Assembly (NCBI GenBank): GCA_958445065.1
Contig: CAUCQW010000030.1
Location: 1 to 26,418 of the forward strand
Length of the DNA stretch: 26,418 nucleotides
Source of the DNA: an uncultured Collinsella sp.
GTDB taxonomy: Bacteria; Actinomycetota; Coriobacteriia; Coriobacteriales; Coriobacteriaceae
Direction of reading: 5' to 3'
Each line of letters begins with the position of its first letter. The first letter of the stretch is position 1. The notes under the pieces are model-generated. The model did no database searches, was not told the DNA's origin, and worked only from the letters and a program-made list of their open reading frames with translations. Shown here in pieces: positions 7,463 through 15,583 of the stretch. The position numbers and the translations under genes are program-made.

Positions 7463-9226
7463 ATGGCAGATTCCACCACCGATTACAACAATCTAGATCC
7501 CTTGGGTGACGAGGCGGCGGTTGTCGATGAGGTCGACGCCGCCGTCTCGGGCGCTCGCAAGAAGCCGCGCGCTGTCGATATGGTCCCCGAGGAGCCCGAC
7601 GCGATGGCGCCGGACGAGGAATATCAGCTCACGCCGGCGGGTCGCCGCGAGCGCATCGGGCAGATTGTTCGCCTGGTCAAAAAGTACCGCGTGTGGGATA
7701 ACCTCACGCCGGTTCGTTTGCGCCGCCTGCTCGAGGAACTCGGCCCCATGTTCGTCAAGATGGGGCAGATTCTGGCCAACCGGTCCGAGATTCTGCCGCA
7801 ACGCTTTTGCGACGAGCTGCGTCGTCTGCGCTCCGACGTGGAGCCGGTGCCGTACGAGGTCGTACTCAGTTGTCTGGAAGAAGAATACGGCCTGCGCCTG
7901 GGGGAGATGTTCGATGCGATCGACCCCAATCCGCTTGGTAGCGCATCGCTCGCGCAGGTGCACCGCGCTCGTCTGGTGACGGGCGAGGACGTGGCCGTCA
8001 AGGTGCAGCGCCCCGGTGCGCAGCAGGTTATGGCACAGGACATCGATATCATCCGCTCGGTGGTGCGTATCGTTTCCAAGTTCGTCAACACCGATCAATT
8101 TGTTGACCTGCACGGCGTAGTCGAGGAGTTGTGGACCTCGTTTCGCGAGGAGACCAACTTTTTGGCCGAGGCCAAAAACCTCAACGACTTCTACGAGTTC
8201 CATAAGAGCGTTCATGGCGTGACGTGTCCTAAATCCTATCTGGACCTGTGCACCGAGCACGTGGTGGTTATGGACTACGTCGACGGCATTTCGATCGCCG
8301 ATCCTGAACGCTTGGTGGCCGAGGGCTATGACTTGGAAAAGATCGGTGCCGCAATCGTCGAGGATTACTCGACGCAGGTGCTCGATGACGGCTTTTTCCA
8401 TGCCGACCCGCATGCGGGAAACATTATTCTCAAGGACGGCATCGTTTACTTTATCGACTTGGGCATGGTCGGACGCATGTCGAGTCACGATCGCGGTATC
8501 GTCAAGGACATGATTTTCGCCGTGGCCGAGGGTGACGTGCCCAAGCTCAAGGATTCGCTCATGCGCTTCGCCGTGACGCGTGGCGACTCGGCTGAGCTCG
8601 ATCATTCGGCCTTTTTGTCCGATTTGGACTTTATCGTGGCTGACTTTGCGGGCCTTGACCTGAAGGATCTGGATATCGGCGAGTTTTTGACCTCGCTGTT
8701 AAACCTGGCGCGCAAAAACGACGTTGAGCTGCCGAGCGTGGTAACGATGTTCGCCCGCGGCATGGTGACGCTCGAGGGCCTGTTGATCGAGTACATGCCC
8801 AACATCAACATGATCCAGATCATCCAAACGCACATTAAAAACGAGAAAAGCACCTATGCGCGCGTGCGTGATATGGGACGCGATCTTGCCGCGAGCAGCT
8901 ATCGCGCGGCAAAAGGCTCGCTCGAGGCGGCCGAGTATCTGGGCTTGGCTTCGCGTATGCTCACGCGCGGCCAGCTTAAGGTAAACACGCAGATCATGAG
9001 CAGCGATAAGGCGCTGCGACAGCTGGGCGGAATTATCGACCGCATGTCGATGGCAATTGTGATCGCTGGTCTGTTTATCGGTTCGTCGGTGGTGTACTAC
9101 GCACGCATCGAGCCGGTTGTGTTTGGCATCCCAGTCATTGGCTTTATGGGCTACGTCAGCGCACTGGTGCTGGCGCTTATGCTGGGCCGCAATATCTGGC
9201 TCAACAGTCACGGCGGCAAGCACTAG
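7463..9226 (+). CDS. ABC1/UbiB-family atypical protein kinase
   Basis: A 587-residue ABC1/ADCK/UbiB-type kinase-like protein. Residues 1-70 are an acidic, probably disordered extension. The family KxGQ motif is FVKMGQILANRSEILP (K99). The alanine-rich loop SASLAQVHRA replaces the usual glycine loop, followed by VAVKVQRPG with K180. The catalytic loop is DGFFHADPHAGNI (H313, D315) and the metal-binding motif is FIDLGMVGR (D332). Two membrane segments (about 530-552 and 556-578) end the protein. In bacteria with ubiquinone this family supports quinone synthesis; in an organism of this type the role is more likely isoprenoid or lipid ATPase-linked, but unknown. It overlaps no neighbour and follows the phasin-like gene by eight bases. 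The ribosome site is weak, which fits translational coupling. Confidence 0.92.
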   Translation: MADSTTDYNNLDPLGDEAAVVDEVDAAVSGARKKPRAVDMVPEEPDAMAPDEEYQLTPAGRRERIGQIVRLVKKYRVWDNLTPVRLRRLLEELGPMFVKMGQILANRSEILPQRFCDELRRLRSDVEPVPYEVVLSCLEEEYGLRLGEMFDAIDPNPLGSASLAQVHRARLVTGEDVAVKVQRPGAQQVMAQDIDIIRSVVRIVSKFVNTDQFVDLHGVVEELWTSFREETNFLAEAKNLNDFYEFHKSVHGVTCPKSYLDLCTEHVVVMDYVDGISIADPERLVAEGYDLEKIGAAIVEDYSTQVLDDGFFHADPHAGNIILKDGIVYFIDLGMVGRMSSHDRGIVKDMIFAVAEGDVPKLKDSLMRFAVTRGDSAELDHSAFLSDLDFIVADFAGLDLKDLDIGEFLTSLLNLARKNDVELPSVVTMFARGMVTLEGLLIEYMPNINMIQIIQTHIKNEKSTYARVRDMGRDLAASSYRAAKGSLEAAEYLGLASRMLTRGQLKVNTQIMSSDKALRQLGGIIDRMSMAIVIAGLFIGSSVVYYARIEPVVFGIPVIGFMGYVSALVLALMLGRNIWLNSHGGKH

Positions 9227-9277
9227 AGGCCGCGACCGTCACCGCATTTTCCTATCGCAAACAATAGCTTTTACCTT

Positions 9278-9305
9278 GGGCTTCGCCTGCGTGCGAGGCC
9301 CTTTT
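9278..9305 (+). terminator. terminator of the ABC1 kinase unit
   Basis: GGGCTTCG (9278-9285) pairs with CGAGGCCC (9294-9301), one G-U pair, followed by TTTT. It lies 50 bases after the kinase stop and runs directly into the promoter of the riboswitch. Confidence 0.72.
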
Positions 9306-9332
9306 GCGTGATACCATTTTGACGGTAATAAT
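9304..9332 (+). promoter_or_regulatory. possible promoter of the cobalamin-riboswitch operon
   Basis: TTGCGT (9304-9309), a 17-base spacer and AATAAT (9327-9332) would start transcription near 9339-9340, right at the 5' end of the riboswitch. The -35 box overlaps the T tract of the preceding terminator. Confidence 0.45.
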
Positions 9333-9341
9333 CGATGGCCT

Positions 9342-9514
9342 AGATGGTGGTGCGGAGACGCATGAATGCGCGGTTTACCTGCGCGTTTGGGAGAATTGGG
9401 GTGCAAGTCCCCGGCTGTACCAGTAACCGTAATTCCTCTTGGCTCGGGATGTTCGCGTCGCAGATCGGACGACGTGCCCGAGTCGTTAAGGTTAAGTCGG
9501 ATCGCCTCCCATCT
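9342..9514 (+). ncRNA. cobalamin (B12) riboswitch
   Basis: The conserved core GGTGCAAGTCCCCGG, then CCAGTAACCGT, matches the P3-P6 region of adenosylcobalamin-type riboswitches, and AGTCGGATCGCCTCCC (9495-9510) matches the B12-box. AGATGG (9342-9347) pairs with CCATCT (9509-9514) as the closing P1 stem. Downstream, GCGGC/GCCGC forms a hairpin (9526-9539) with no T tract, and CCTCC in the B12-box region (9505-9509) can pair with GGAGG (9558-9562) in the ribosome site of the next gene, which suggests control of translation. With the leader, terminator and promoter, this explains the gap 9227-9576. Confidence 0.87.
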
Positions 9515-9576
9515 TGCATGCGGCTGCGGCGTATGCCGCCGGTGTGCATAGGGCTCTGGAGGGAAGGGGGACCCCG

Positions 9577-12500
9577 ATGGGGGAACTCGAGCGCAACATG
9601 CGCGATGACGTGGGGCAGCCTCAAGGCAACGCTCCGAGTACAGACAATGGGGGACAAATGGATATGTTTGAGGACGAGCGCGAGCGCGCCTCGTTGCATC
9701 GCCGTGGCGCGATTGCACGCGGTGTAGCCAAGCGCTGCCTGGTGGCATTCCTGGCCTTCGCGATGGCCTTTGGCACCACACCGGCTCAGCTGTGGGCCGA
9801 GGGCGCCGAGGGCATTGCCGAGGCTGTGGCTCAGGCTGCGACACCGAGTGAGGGCACGGGGGCCGCGGACGGTGCTGCCGACCAGGGCAAGGCCGAGGTT
9901 TCGGATTCCGGGAGCGCGCCTGCAGCCAGTGCCGCCACAACAGGGGCAGCAACTGGCGACGAAGGCTCGGTGACGGGGGAGAGCCCTGCCTCGAGCGAGC
10001 AGTCTTCGACGGCATCCGCTGGCCAAGCAGGATCTGCCGCCGCGGCTGCCGTTCAGACAGGGAACCCGACAGAAACTGGCGATGTCGCCAAGAAGCAAGT
10101 CGAGGTCTCGTTCTCGATTATCGGCACCGATGCCGACGGCAAGGCTCAGACCTGGGTGGCACCTACGCAACTCAAGCTTGACGAGGGCTCGACGGCTGCG
10201 GACGCCTTCGTTAAGCTGCAGCAGAAGACGGGCTTCAAGGCAGACTACGATGCGAACACGGCATATGGGTTCTACCTCAAGAGCATCACGTCTCCGAGCG
10301 ATGGCCGCACGCTTGCCTACGATCCGACGACTTATGCCTTCTGGCAGCTGTTCGTCGACGGCGCGTCTTCCTCGGTTGGTGCGAGCAGCATCAAGCTCAC
10401 CCAGGGGCAGAAGATTGAGTTTGCCTATACGGCTGGTAGCGCGTCCCCTGTTGTTAAGGACCAGGTTGCCGCAAATGTGACCGTCATTGGTCGCGATGCC
10501 CAGGGTAAGACTCAGACCTGGGTCGACAACGCGCAGTATGTGGTGACGTCCGGTTCAAGCGCGCTTGACCTTACGAAGGTCGCGCTCGAGGCGAATGACA
10601 TCGATGCCGTTGTTGCGGGCTCCTTCATTCTGAGCCTTAAGTACAACGGCGTTGAGCTGGGTAAGCCGCTCGATCATTCGACCTATTGGCAGCTGTTCAT
10701 CAACGGCAAGTCGAGCGACTGCACGGCAGACAATGTCACCATTCATGCTGGCGATACCGTTACGTGGTTCTACGGTGGCTGGGGCGACCAGTTGCCCTCT
10801 GATTCCGTCAATGCTTCCGTTCAGGTACTTGGTAAGGACAAGGACGGCAAGCAGCAGGTTTGGGCTTCGACGGGTCAGATGAGCCTCAGGGCAGGCTCCA
10901 CTGCTAAGGATCTCCTTGAACAGACTGGTCTTACTCTCGATGCTAGAGAAGAGCCTTGGGGTTGGTACCCCAGCGGCATTACCTCGCCGCTTGACGGTAA
11001 GATCTATGAGTATGATCCTGCGACCAAAAGTTATTGGCAGTTCTATGTAAATGGCAAGTTCGCCCAGGTCGGGGCCGGCAACTACGAGCTCCAGGAGGGT
11101 GACGCCGTCACCTTTATGTATGGTGCTGACGCCGATGCCCTCCCCGGTCAGGTTCTTGGATCCGTTGATGTTATCGGTCCCGATGTCAACGGCAACAATA
11201 CTCGCTGGGGCTCGGCAAGCAATGTTTCCCTGCCCGAAGGCTCTACGGCCCAGGACCTTATTGAGACGGTTCTGAAGGCGAAGGGCGTTACGTACAACGG
11301 CTCCCAGAGTGGTGAGTACTGGTTCCTCAATTCCATTACTTCGCCGTTCGATCACAAGCCGTATGGCTGGGATGCTGCGACCAATAAATATTGGCACTTG
11401 TATATCAATGGAGAGCCCTCCTTACTCTGCGCCAATCAGATTACGCTCAAGAGCGGCGATAAGGTTACGCTTGCCTATACCACCGACGATTCGGCCATGC
11501 CCGATCCCGACAAGATTGTCGTGGACCCGAGTGCGACGACTCCTGATTGGGATGCCGAGTGGGCCGGCTACGGCAACAGTGGCAACGGTTCGACCATAAC
11601 GGATGCCAAGACGCCTGCGCAGGCCGCCGGTCTTAAGTGGGCCTTCGATTGGAAGGCCGAGTCTGGCCAGCAGTATGCCAACTGCAGCGAGCCTGTCATT
11701 GCTAACGGTTTTGTGTACATCGCGACCGAGAACGAGCTCATTAAGATCGATTCGTCCACGGGCAAAAAGGTTGCCTCTGCGCCGCTTGCCTCCAAGGTGA
11801 GCTACACCTCTCGTCCGATTTATACCAACGGCCTTATCATCGTTCCGCTCAACGGCGGTGCGGTCCAGGCGATTACTGCAGACAAGCTGATCTGCAAGTG
11901 GCTGACGCCTGGTTTGACGGACTTGACGCAGAGCTCCTGCACCGTCGTTTCGGACGGCGAGTACGTCTATGTAGGCACGGTCGATATTTCGTATGACGAG
12001 AACTACAACGCGACCTACGGCAACGGCTCCCTGAAGCGTATCAAGATTGCCACGGGCGAAGTCTCTTGGCAGAACATTGACCCTTCCGAGGGCTATTATT
12101 GGACTGGCGCTGCGCTGACGGATAAGTACACCATTGTTCCTACGAGCGCGGGCACGCTTAAGTGCATTGATAAGACGACGGGCGATGTCGTTTCGACCGT
12201 GAAGCTCGGCGCTGTCGCAAATGCCGATTGCATTGCCGATCCGTCCAATGGTTCGACCTTCTATCAGATGACGCACGACGGAAAGCTCCACGTGATTTCG
12301 CTTTCGGCGAAGGGCGTGCTGAGTGAACAGAAGACGGTTGATCTGGGCCTTACGAATAATCTGAGCGCCCCTGCGGTGTCTGGTGACAATCTGATTGTCG
12401 GCGGACAGACGGCTACGGGCTCTGCTCTGGTTCTCTATAACCTGAAGACGGGTAAGACCACGATGGTCGCTGCTGCCGACGGCAAGGCGCTGCCGGCTGG

Positions 12501-13425
12501 CCTCAACGGTATTGCTGCTACTCCGCTGGTGAGTGTTCAGGGCGGCAAGACCTATGTGTACTTCACCGTTAACAGCGCGGATAGCAAGGATTACGTCAAC
12601 TACTCTGCTGGTGGTGGCGTGTATCGCTATACGCTCGGCGATGCAGAGGCGACGCAGATTTATGATGCGGCTGGCCATTACCAGTACTGTGACTCTCCGG
12701 TCATTGCCGATGCTTCTGGCAATCTCTACTACATTAATGATTCGGGCACGCTGTTTAAACTTGGAGCTGTCGAGTCTTGGACGGTTGCCTTTAACTCCAA
12801 CGGCGGGTCTGCTTGCGACACTAAGTTTGTTGCTACGGCCGATGGCAAGCTGGTCAAGCCGGCCGATCCGACGCGCGATGGCTACACTTTCGGCGGTTGG
12901 TATACCGATGAGGCTTGCGTGCAGGCGTATGACTTTAGCACGCCGGTGACGGCCGATCTGACGCTGTATGCCAAGTGGACCAAGAATGCCGTTAACCCTG
13001 GCGGTAATGGCGGCGCTGGTTCGAATGGCGGCGGCGGTTCTGGTACCGGTACTGGTTCCGGCACTGGCGCTGGCGCGGGTTCTGGCTCCGGCTCGAAGGG
13101 CGGCGCTATCGCCCCGGGTCATAAGCCGACGACCAAGACGACGGTGTCGACCAAGACCGAGACCAAGGACAACAAGTCCGACAAGAAGGGCTCCGATAAG
13201 TCCGATAAGAAGGACGAGAAGAAGTCTGACAAGAAGGACAGCAAGTCCGACAAGAAGTCCGATTCCAAGTCCGATACGGGTGCTGCTTCCACGACCACTG
13301 CTAAGAAGTCCTCTAGTGCTTCCGAGCAGGAGACTGGCACCAACCCGCTCGCCATTGTTGGCGTTGCCGCCGGCGTTATCGGTCTCGCCATCGTCGGCGT
13401 GTTCGTGTTCACCAAACGTCGGTAG
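9577..13425 (+). CDS. B12-switched surface protein: 4x DUF4430, PQQ-like beta-propeller, InlB repeat
   Basis: A 1282-residue exported, membrane-anchored protein. Order: charged N-region; hydrophobic export segment CLVAFLAFAMAFGTTPAQLWA (54-74, given in part); Ala/Ser/Thr-rich linker to about 165; four DUF4430 (transcobalamin C-terminal-like) domains at about 173-288, 294-403, 411-518 and 527-642, each with a YW/FW-xxxxNG turn and a final GDxVxxxY strand; a PQQ-type beta-propeller at about 685-1065 (repeated units such as YIATENELIKIDSSTGK); an InlB/Flg_new repeat (about 1068-1134, DGYTFGGWYTD); Gly-rich and Lys/Ser/Asp-rich spacers; and a transmembrane segment ending TKRR. No LPxTG motif is present. 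The ATG at 9577 has GGAGGGAAGGGGG upstream; the ATG at 9658, with its own GGGGGA, is an alternative giving a shorter N-region. The riboswitch links it to corrinoids. Cobalamin binding is inferred. Confidence 0.9.
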   Translation: MGELERNMRDDVGQPQGNAPSTDNGGQMDMFEDERERASLHRRGAIARGVAKRCLVAFLAFAMAFGTTPAQLWAEGAEGIAEAVAQAATPSEGTGAADGAADQGKAEVSDSGSAPAASAATTGAATGDEGSVTGESPASSEQSSTASAGQAGSAAAAAVQTGNPTETGDVAKKQVEVSFSIIGTDADGKAQTWVAPTQLKLDEGSTAADAFVKLQQKTGFKADYDANTAYGFYLKSITSPSDGRTLAYDPTTYAFWQLFVDGASSSVGASSIKLTQGQKIEFAYTAGSASPVVKDQVAANVTVIGRDAQGKTQTWVDNAQYVVTSGSSALDLTKVALEANDIDAVVAGSFILSLKYNGVELGKPLDHSTYWQLFINGKSSDCTADNVTIHAGDTVTWFYGGWGDQLPSDSVNASVQVLGKDKDGKQQVWASTGQMSLRAGSTAKDLLEQTGLTLDAREEPWGWYPSGITSPLDGKIYEYDPATKSYWQFYVNGKFAQVGAGNYELQEGDAVTFMYGADADALPGQVLGSVDVIGPDVNGNNTRWGSASNVSLPEGSTAQDLIETVLKAKGVTYNGSQSGEYWFLNSITSPFDHKPYGWDAATNKYWHLYINGEPSLLCANQITLKSGDKVTLAYTTDDSAMPDPDKIVVDPSATTPDWDAEWAGYGNSGNGSTITDAKTPAQAAGLKWAFDWKAESGQQYANCSEPVIANGFVYIATENELIKIDSSTGKKVASAPLASKVSYTSRPIYTNGLIIVPLNGGAVQAITADKLICKWLTPGLTDLTQSSCTVVSDGEYVYVGTVDISYDENYNATYGNGSLKRIKIATGEVSWQNIDPSEGYYWTGAALTDKYTIVPTSAGTLKCIDKTTGDVVSTVKLGAVANADCIADPSNGSTFYQMTHDGKLHVISLSAKGVLSEQKTVDLGLTNNLSAPAVSGDNLIVGGQTATGSALVLYNLKTGKTTMVAAADGKALPAGLNGIAATPLVSVQGGKTYVYFTVNSADSKDYVNYSAGGGVYRYTLGDAEATQIYDAAGHYQYCDSPVIADASGNLYYINDSGTLFKLGAVESWTVAFNSNGGSACDTKFVATADGKLVKPADPTRDGYTFGGWYTDEACVQAYDFSTPVTADLTLYAKWTKNAVNPGGNGGAGSNGGGGSGTGTGSGTGAGAGSGSGSKGGAIAPGHKPTTKTTVSTKTETKDNKSDKKGSDKSDKKDEKKSDKKDSKSDKKSDSKSDTGAASTTTAKKSSSASEQETGTNPLAIVGVAAGVIGLAIVGVFVFTKRR

Positions 13426-13434
13426 GTGAGGGCT

Positions 13435-14325
13435 GTGTCCAATAAATCCAAGGACGCTGACCCCAAGCAACCAGATTCCTCGTTCATTCAGTTCGACGAT
13501 GCAAAGCAACAGGGCGCCGCTTCGGCGGCGTCCGCCCCTCGTCGGAAGGCGCTCCTTGGCGTTCTGACTGCCGCGTGCACCATTCTGATCGTCGTCTCGC
13601 TGGGTTTCGTCCATCCTTCCGAGAGCGGCGCCTGGTCCATCGACTGGATCATTCAGACCGTGACGGGGGAGAGCATCGTCACCAAGGACACCAAGGCGTC
13701 TGGCTCGACTACGACTTCGGGCGAGGCCAGTTCCAAGGATTCCAAGTCATCGAATGACGCAAAAGATGAGTCCAAGTCCAAGGACGATTCCGGGTCTTCA
13801 AACAAGGAATCGGATAAAAGCTCGGATAGCAAGAAGTCCGAGGACCAGGACGGCAAGAAGTCTGGCGATAAATCCGCTGCCCAAAATACGGGAGCCGGCG
13901 ATACTTCCAATGTGTCTGGCGGTGCTTCTTCGGGCGGCGGTCAGTCGTTCGATGGAGCCTCATCCTCTAATGGCGGAAGCGCTCCCTCGGGCGGACAGGG
14001 CGGCTCGCAGGAGTCCAACTACGTAACGGTAACGGTTTCGGTCACATCGAGCGCTGTGGGCAATCCTGTGTCCTCTGGTGGCACCTTTACCTTTAACGAA
14101 GGCGCTACCGTCTACGATGCCCTGTGTGCGCTGGGCCTTTCTGTCAACGCGCATGGCTCGTCGTACGGCACGTACGTTTCCGCGATTGGCGGTTTGGCCG
14201 AGAAACAGCACGGCGGCACGAGCGGCTGGATGTACTCCGTCAACGGCACATCGCCCATGACGGCGTGCAGCAACTACGTTCTCTCCAACGGCGACAACGT
14301 GGTTTGGTATTACGTGACAGGCTAG
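13435..14325 (+). CDS. membrane-tethered DUF4430 (transcobalamin-like) protein
   Basis: A 296-residue protein starting at GTG 13435, with AGGTGA (13424-13429) five bases upstream, overlapping the previous stop; an in-frame GTG at 13426 has no ribosome site. Residues 1-40 are cytoplasmic, LLGVLTAACTILIVVSLGF (about 41-59) is a single membrane segment, and a Ser/Lys/Asp-rich spacer runs to about 195. The C-terminal 100 residues are one DUF4430 domain with YVSAIGGL, SGWMYSVNGTSP and LSNGDNVVWYYVTG, the classical form of this family, more canonical than the four domains in the preceding protein. It is nine bases after that gene and before a strong terminator, so both answer to the riboswitch. A likely job is a membrane-proximal receiver for ligand caught by the larger protein. 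That is inference; no transporter gene follows. Confidence 0.88.
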   Translation: MSNKSKDADPKQPDSSFIQFDDAKQQGAASAASAPRRKALLGVLTAACTILIVVSLGFVHPSESGAWSIDWIIQTVTGESIVTKDTKASGSTTTSGEASSKDSKSSNDAKDESKSKDDSGSSNKESDKSSDSKKSEDQDGKKSGDKSAAQNTGAGDTSNVSGGASSGGGQSFDGASSSNGGSAPSGGQGGSQESNYVTVTVSVTSSAVGNPVSSGGTFTFNEGATVYDALCALGLSVNAHGSSYGTYVSAIGGLAEKQHGGTSGWMYSVNGTSPMTACSNYVLSNGDNVVWYYVTG

Positions 14326-14347
14326 AGGCCTCGACATAGCGCGCCAG

Positions 14348-14385
14348 ACGGGCGGTCCGGACAAACATCCGGGCCGCCCGTTTTT
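14348..14385 (+). terminator. terminator of the DUF4430 operon
   Basis: A 13-bp stem (ACGGGCGG plus CCGGA, one unpaired base each side) with loop CAAACA, followed by TTTTT. Confidence 0.9.
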
Positions 14386-14420
14386 CATGCGAATGGGACT
14401 GGGCCGCCGGGTCTCTCGGC

Positions 14421-14458
14421 AAACAAAAAACCGGTTGGAATGGGAATTCCAACCGGTT
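14421..14458 (-). terminator. terminator of the GtrA-1 gene
   Basis: AACCGGTTGGAAT pairs perfectly over 13 bp with its complement around GGGA. On the minus strand TTTTTTGTTT follows. It lies 25 bases past the stop of the gene at 14484-14891. Confidence 0.9.
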
Positions 14459-14483
14459 ATACATTCAAGCAAATAGTGATCGA

Positions 14484-14891
14484 CTACGACCGTGCACCCT
14501 CGAGGAAGAAGCGGCGGCTGAAGTAGTTGTACCAGGTGACGAGGAACGTTGCGATGGCCTTCATGGCCTGGTAGCCGATGCTCAAAAACGTGACGCCCAC
14601 AAACATGTACAGGTCGTTGAGACCCAGACCAATCACCGACAGGATGGTGAAGATCGTGAACTCGCGCTTGCGGCTCATGCCCTCGCGATGGTCGAACACG
14701 TACTTCATGCTGAGCCAGTAGTTAACCACGACGGACGTGGTAAACGAGACCGTCGTGCTCATCAAAAAGTCGAGGTGGAACAGCTCGACGAGCGCAATAA
14801 GCATGCCCCAGTCGATGCCAAAGGAGATAAGACCTACGACAGCGAACTTGAGGAACTGCTTGGTATGAGGTTGTGCCAGTGCCTTACGCAC
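14484..14891 (-). CDS. GtrA-family membrane protein 1
   Basis: A 135-residue, four-helix GtrA-like protein. Helices lie at about 14-34, 42-62, 78-99 and 108-127, and the short loops carry the family's basic residues (MKYVFDHREGMSRKRE, and RRFFLEGARS at the end). GtrA proteins are thought to move undecaprenyl-phosphate-linked sugars across the membrane for cell-wall or O-antigen glycosylation. The start is GTG at 14891 with only a weak GGAT upstream, and no ATG is available. The gene at 15110-15505 encodes a paralogue with the same MKYVF-H-EGMSR-REF segment. No glycosyltransferase is in the window, so the sugar is unknown. Confidence 0.88.
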   Translation of the reverse strand: MRKALAQPHTKQFLKFAVVGLISFGIDWGMLIALVELFHLDFLMSTTVSFTTSVVVNYWLSMKYVFDHREGMSRKREFTIFTILSVIGLGLNDLYMFVGVTFLSIGYQAMKAIATFLVTWYNYFSRRFFLEGARS

Positions 14892-15039
14892 GTAATCACA
14901 TCCAATGCGTTGATGAATCGAACAGAGGATACTTTAGAGCTTTTGCAAGGGAAACGTAAGGTCTTTGCCAAGAACTATACGAACTCGCCAAATTTTCAAG
15001 AGGTAATCCGCAAACGTTGAAAATTTGCCCGTAAACGAA

Positions 15040-15089
15040 CGATGCCCACGGGCGATACTGTGCTGAGCGCGCATTGTCCGTGGGCATCG
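15040..15089 (-). terminator. probable terminator of the GtrA-2 gene
   Basis: A perfect 12-bp stem (CGATGCCCACGG and complement) closes a 26-base loop, about 20 bases past the stop at 15110. The minus-strand tail is GTTCGTTTACGG, only partly T-rich, so termination may be inefficient. Confidence 0.5.
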
Positions 15090-15109
15090 TAAGGCTGTAA
15101 GGTTGCGAG

Positions 15110-15505
15110 TTACTTGGTCTCGTCGCCTTCCAGGAAGATCTTTCGGGTCACAAAGTTGTAGACCATGACAAGCGCGGTGGCGCAGATCTTGGCGATATTG
15201 GCCTCGAGTCCCAGGCCGGCGTTGAGTGTCAACACGATACCGTCGTTGAGTGCCAGGCCGATCACGGACAGCACGACAAAGATAATGAACTCGCGGCGGC
15301 GGCTCATGCCCTCCTTGTGTGCAAACACGTACTTCATGCTGGCGAGGTAGTTAAAGATGAGTGAGATGATGAAGCCGCTGGTGTTGGCGATTAGGATGTT
15401 GAGGCCCAGACCGTAGTGGAGCAGATTCATAATGCCAAAGTCGATGACCGTGGCAATGACGCCGACGACGCCAAACTTCATGATCTGCGCAAGGAGCTTT
15501 TGCAT
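15110..15505 (-). CDS. GtrA-family membrane protein 2
   Basis: A 131-residue four-helix GtrA-like protein, paralogous to the one at 14484-14891. It begins MQKLLAQIMKFGVVGVIATV, which lines up with MRKALAQ...FLKFAVVGLIS of paralogue 1, and keeps MKYVFAHKEGMSRRREF between helices 2 and 3. The ATG at 15505 with AGG nine bases upstream matches the paralogue's start; a TTG at 15568 with GGGGA would add 21 residues without family similarity but cannot be excluded. It follows fbp by about 80 bases on the same strand and may be in its transcript. The protein is expected in the cytoplasmic membrane, translocating a polyprenyl-linked sugar; the partner enzymes are not present here. Confidence 0.86.
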   Translation of the reverse strand: MQKLLAQIMKFGVVGVIATVIDFGIMNLLHYGLGLNILIANTSGFIISLIFNYLASMKYVFAHKEGMSRRREFIIFVVLSVIGLALNDGIVLTLNAGLGLEANIAKICATALVMVYNFVTRKIFLEGDETK

Positions 15506-15583
15506 GGTACCTGCCTTATGGTGGCGCCGGGGCGCCGCGGGGATGACAAACTCAGCAAGTTTAGCCAATCCCCACGGGTGGTG

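Noticed and set aside
13130..13310. Repeated AAGTCCGAYAAGAAG units resembling a tandem repeat or CRISPR
   Set aside because: Units are irregular codons for a Lys/Ser/Asp-rich protein spacer, in frame with the gene, without unique spacers.
11422..13614. Long open frame (730 codons) on the minus strand across the surface-protein gene
   Set aside because: It mirrors the codon pattern of the plus-strand gene, whose translation shows clear DUF4430, propeller and InlB domains; the minus translation is low-complexity and has no recognisable family.
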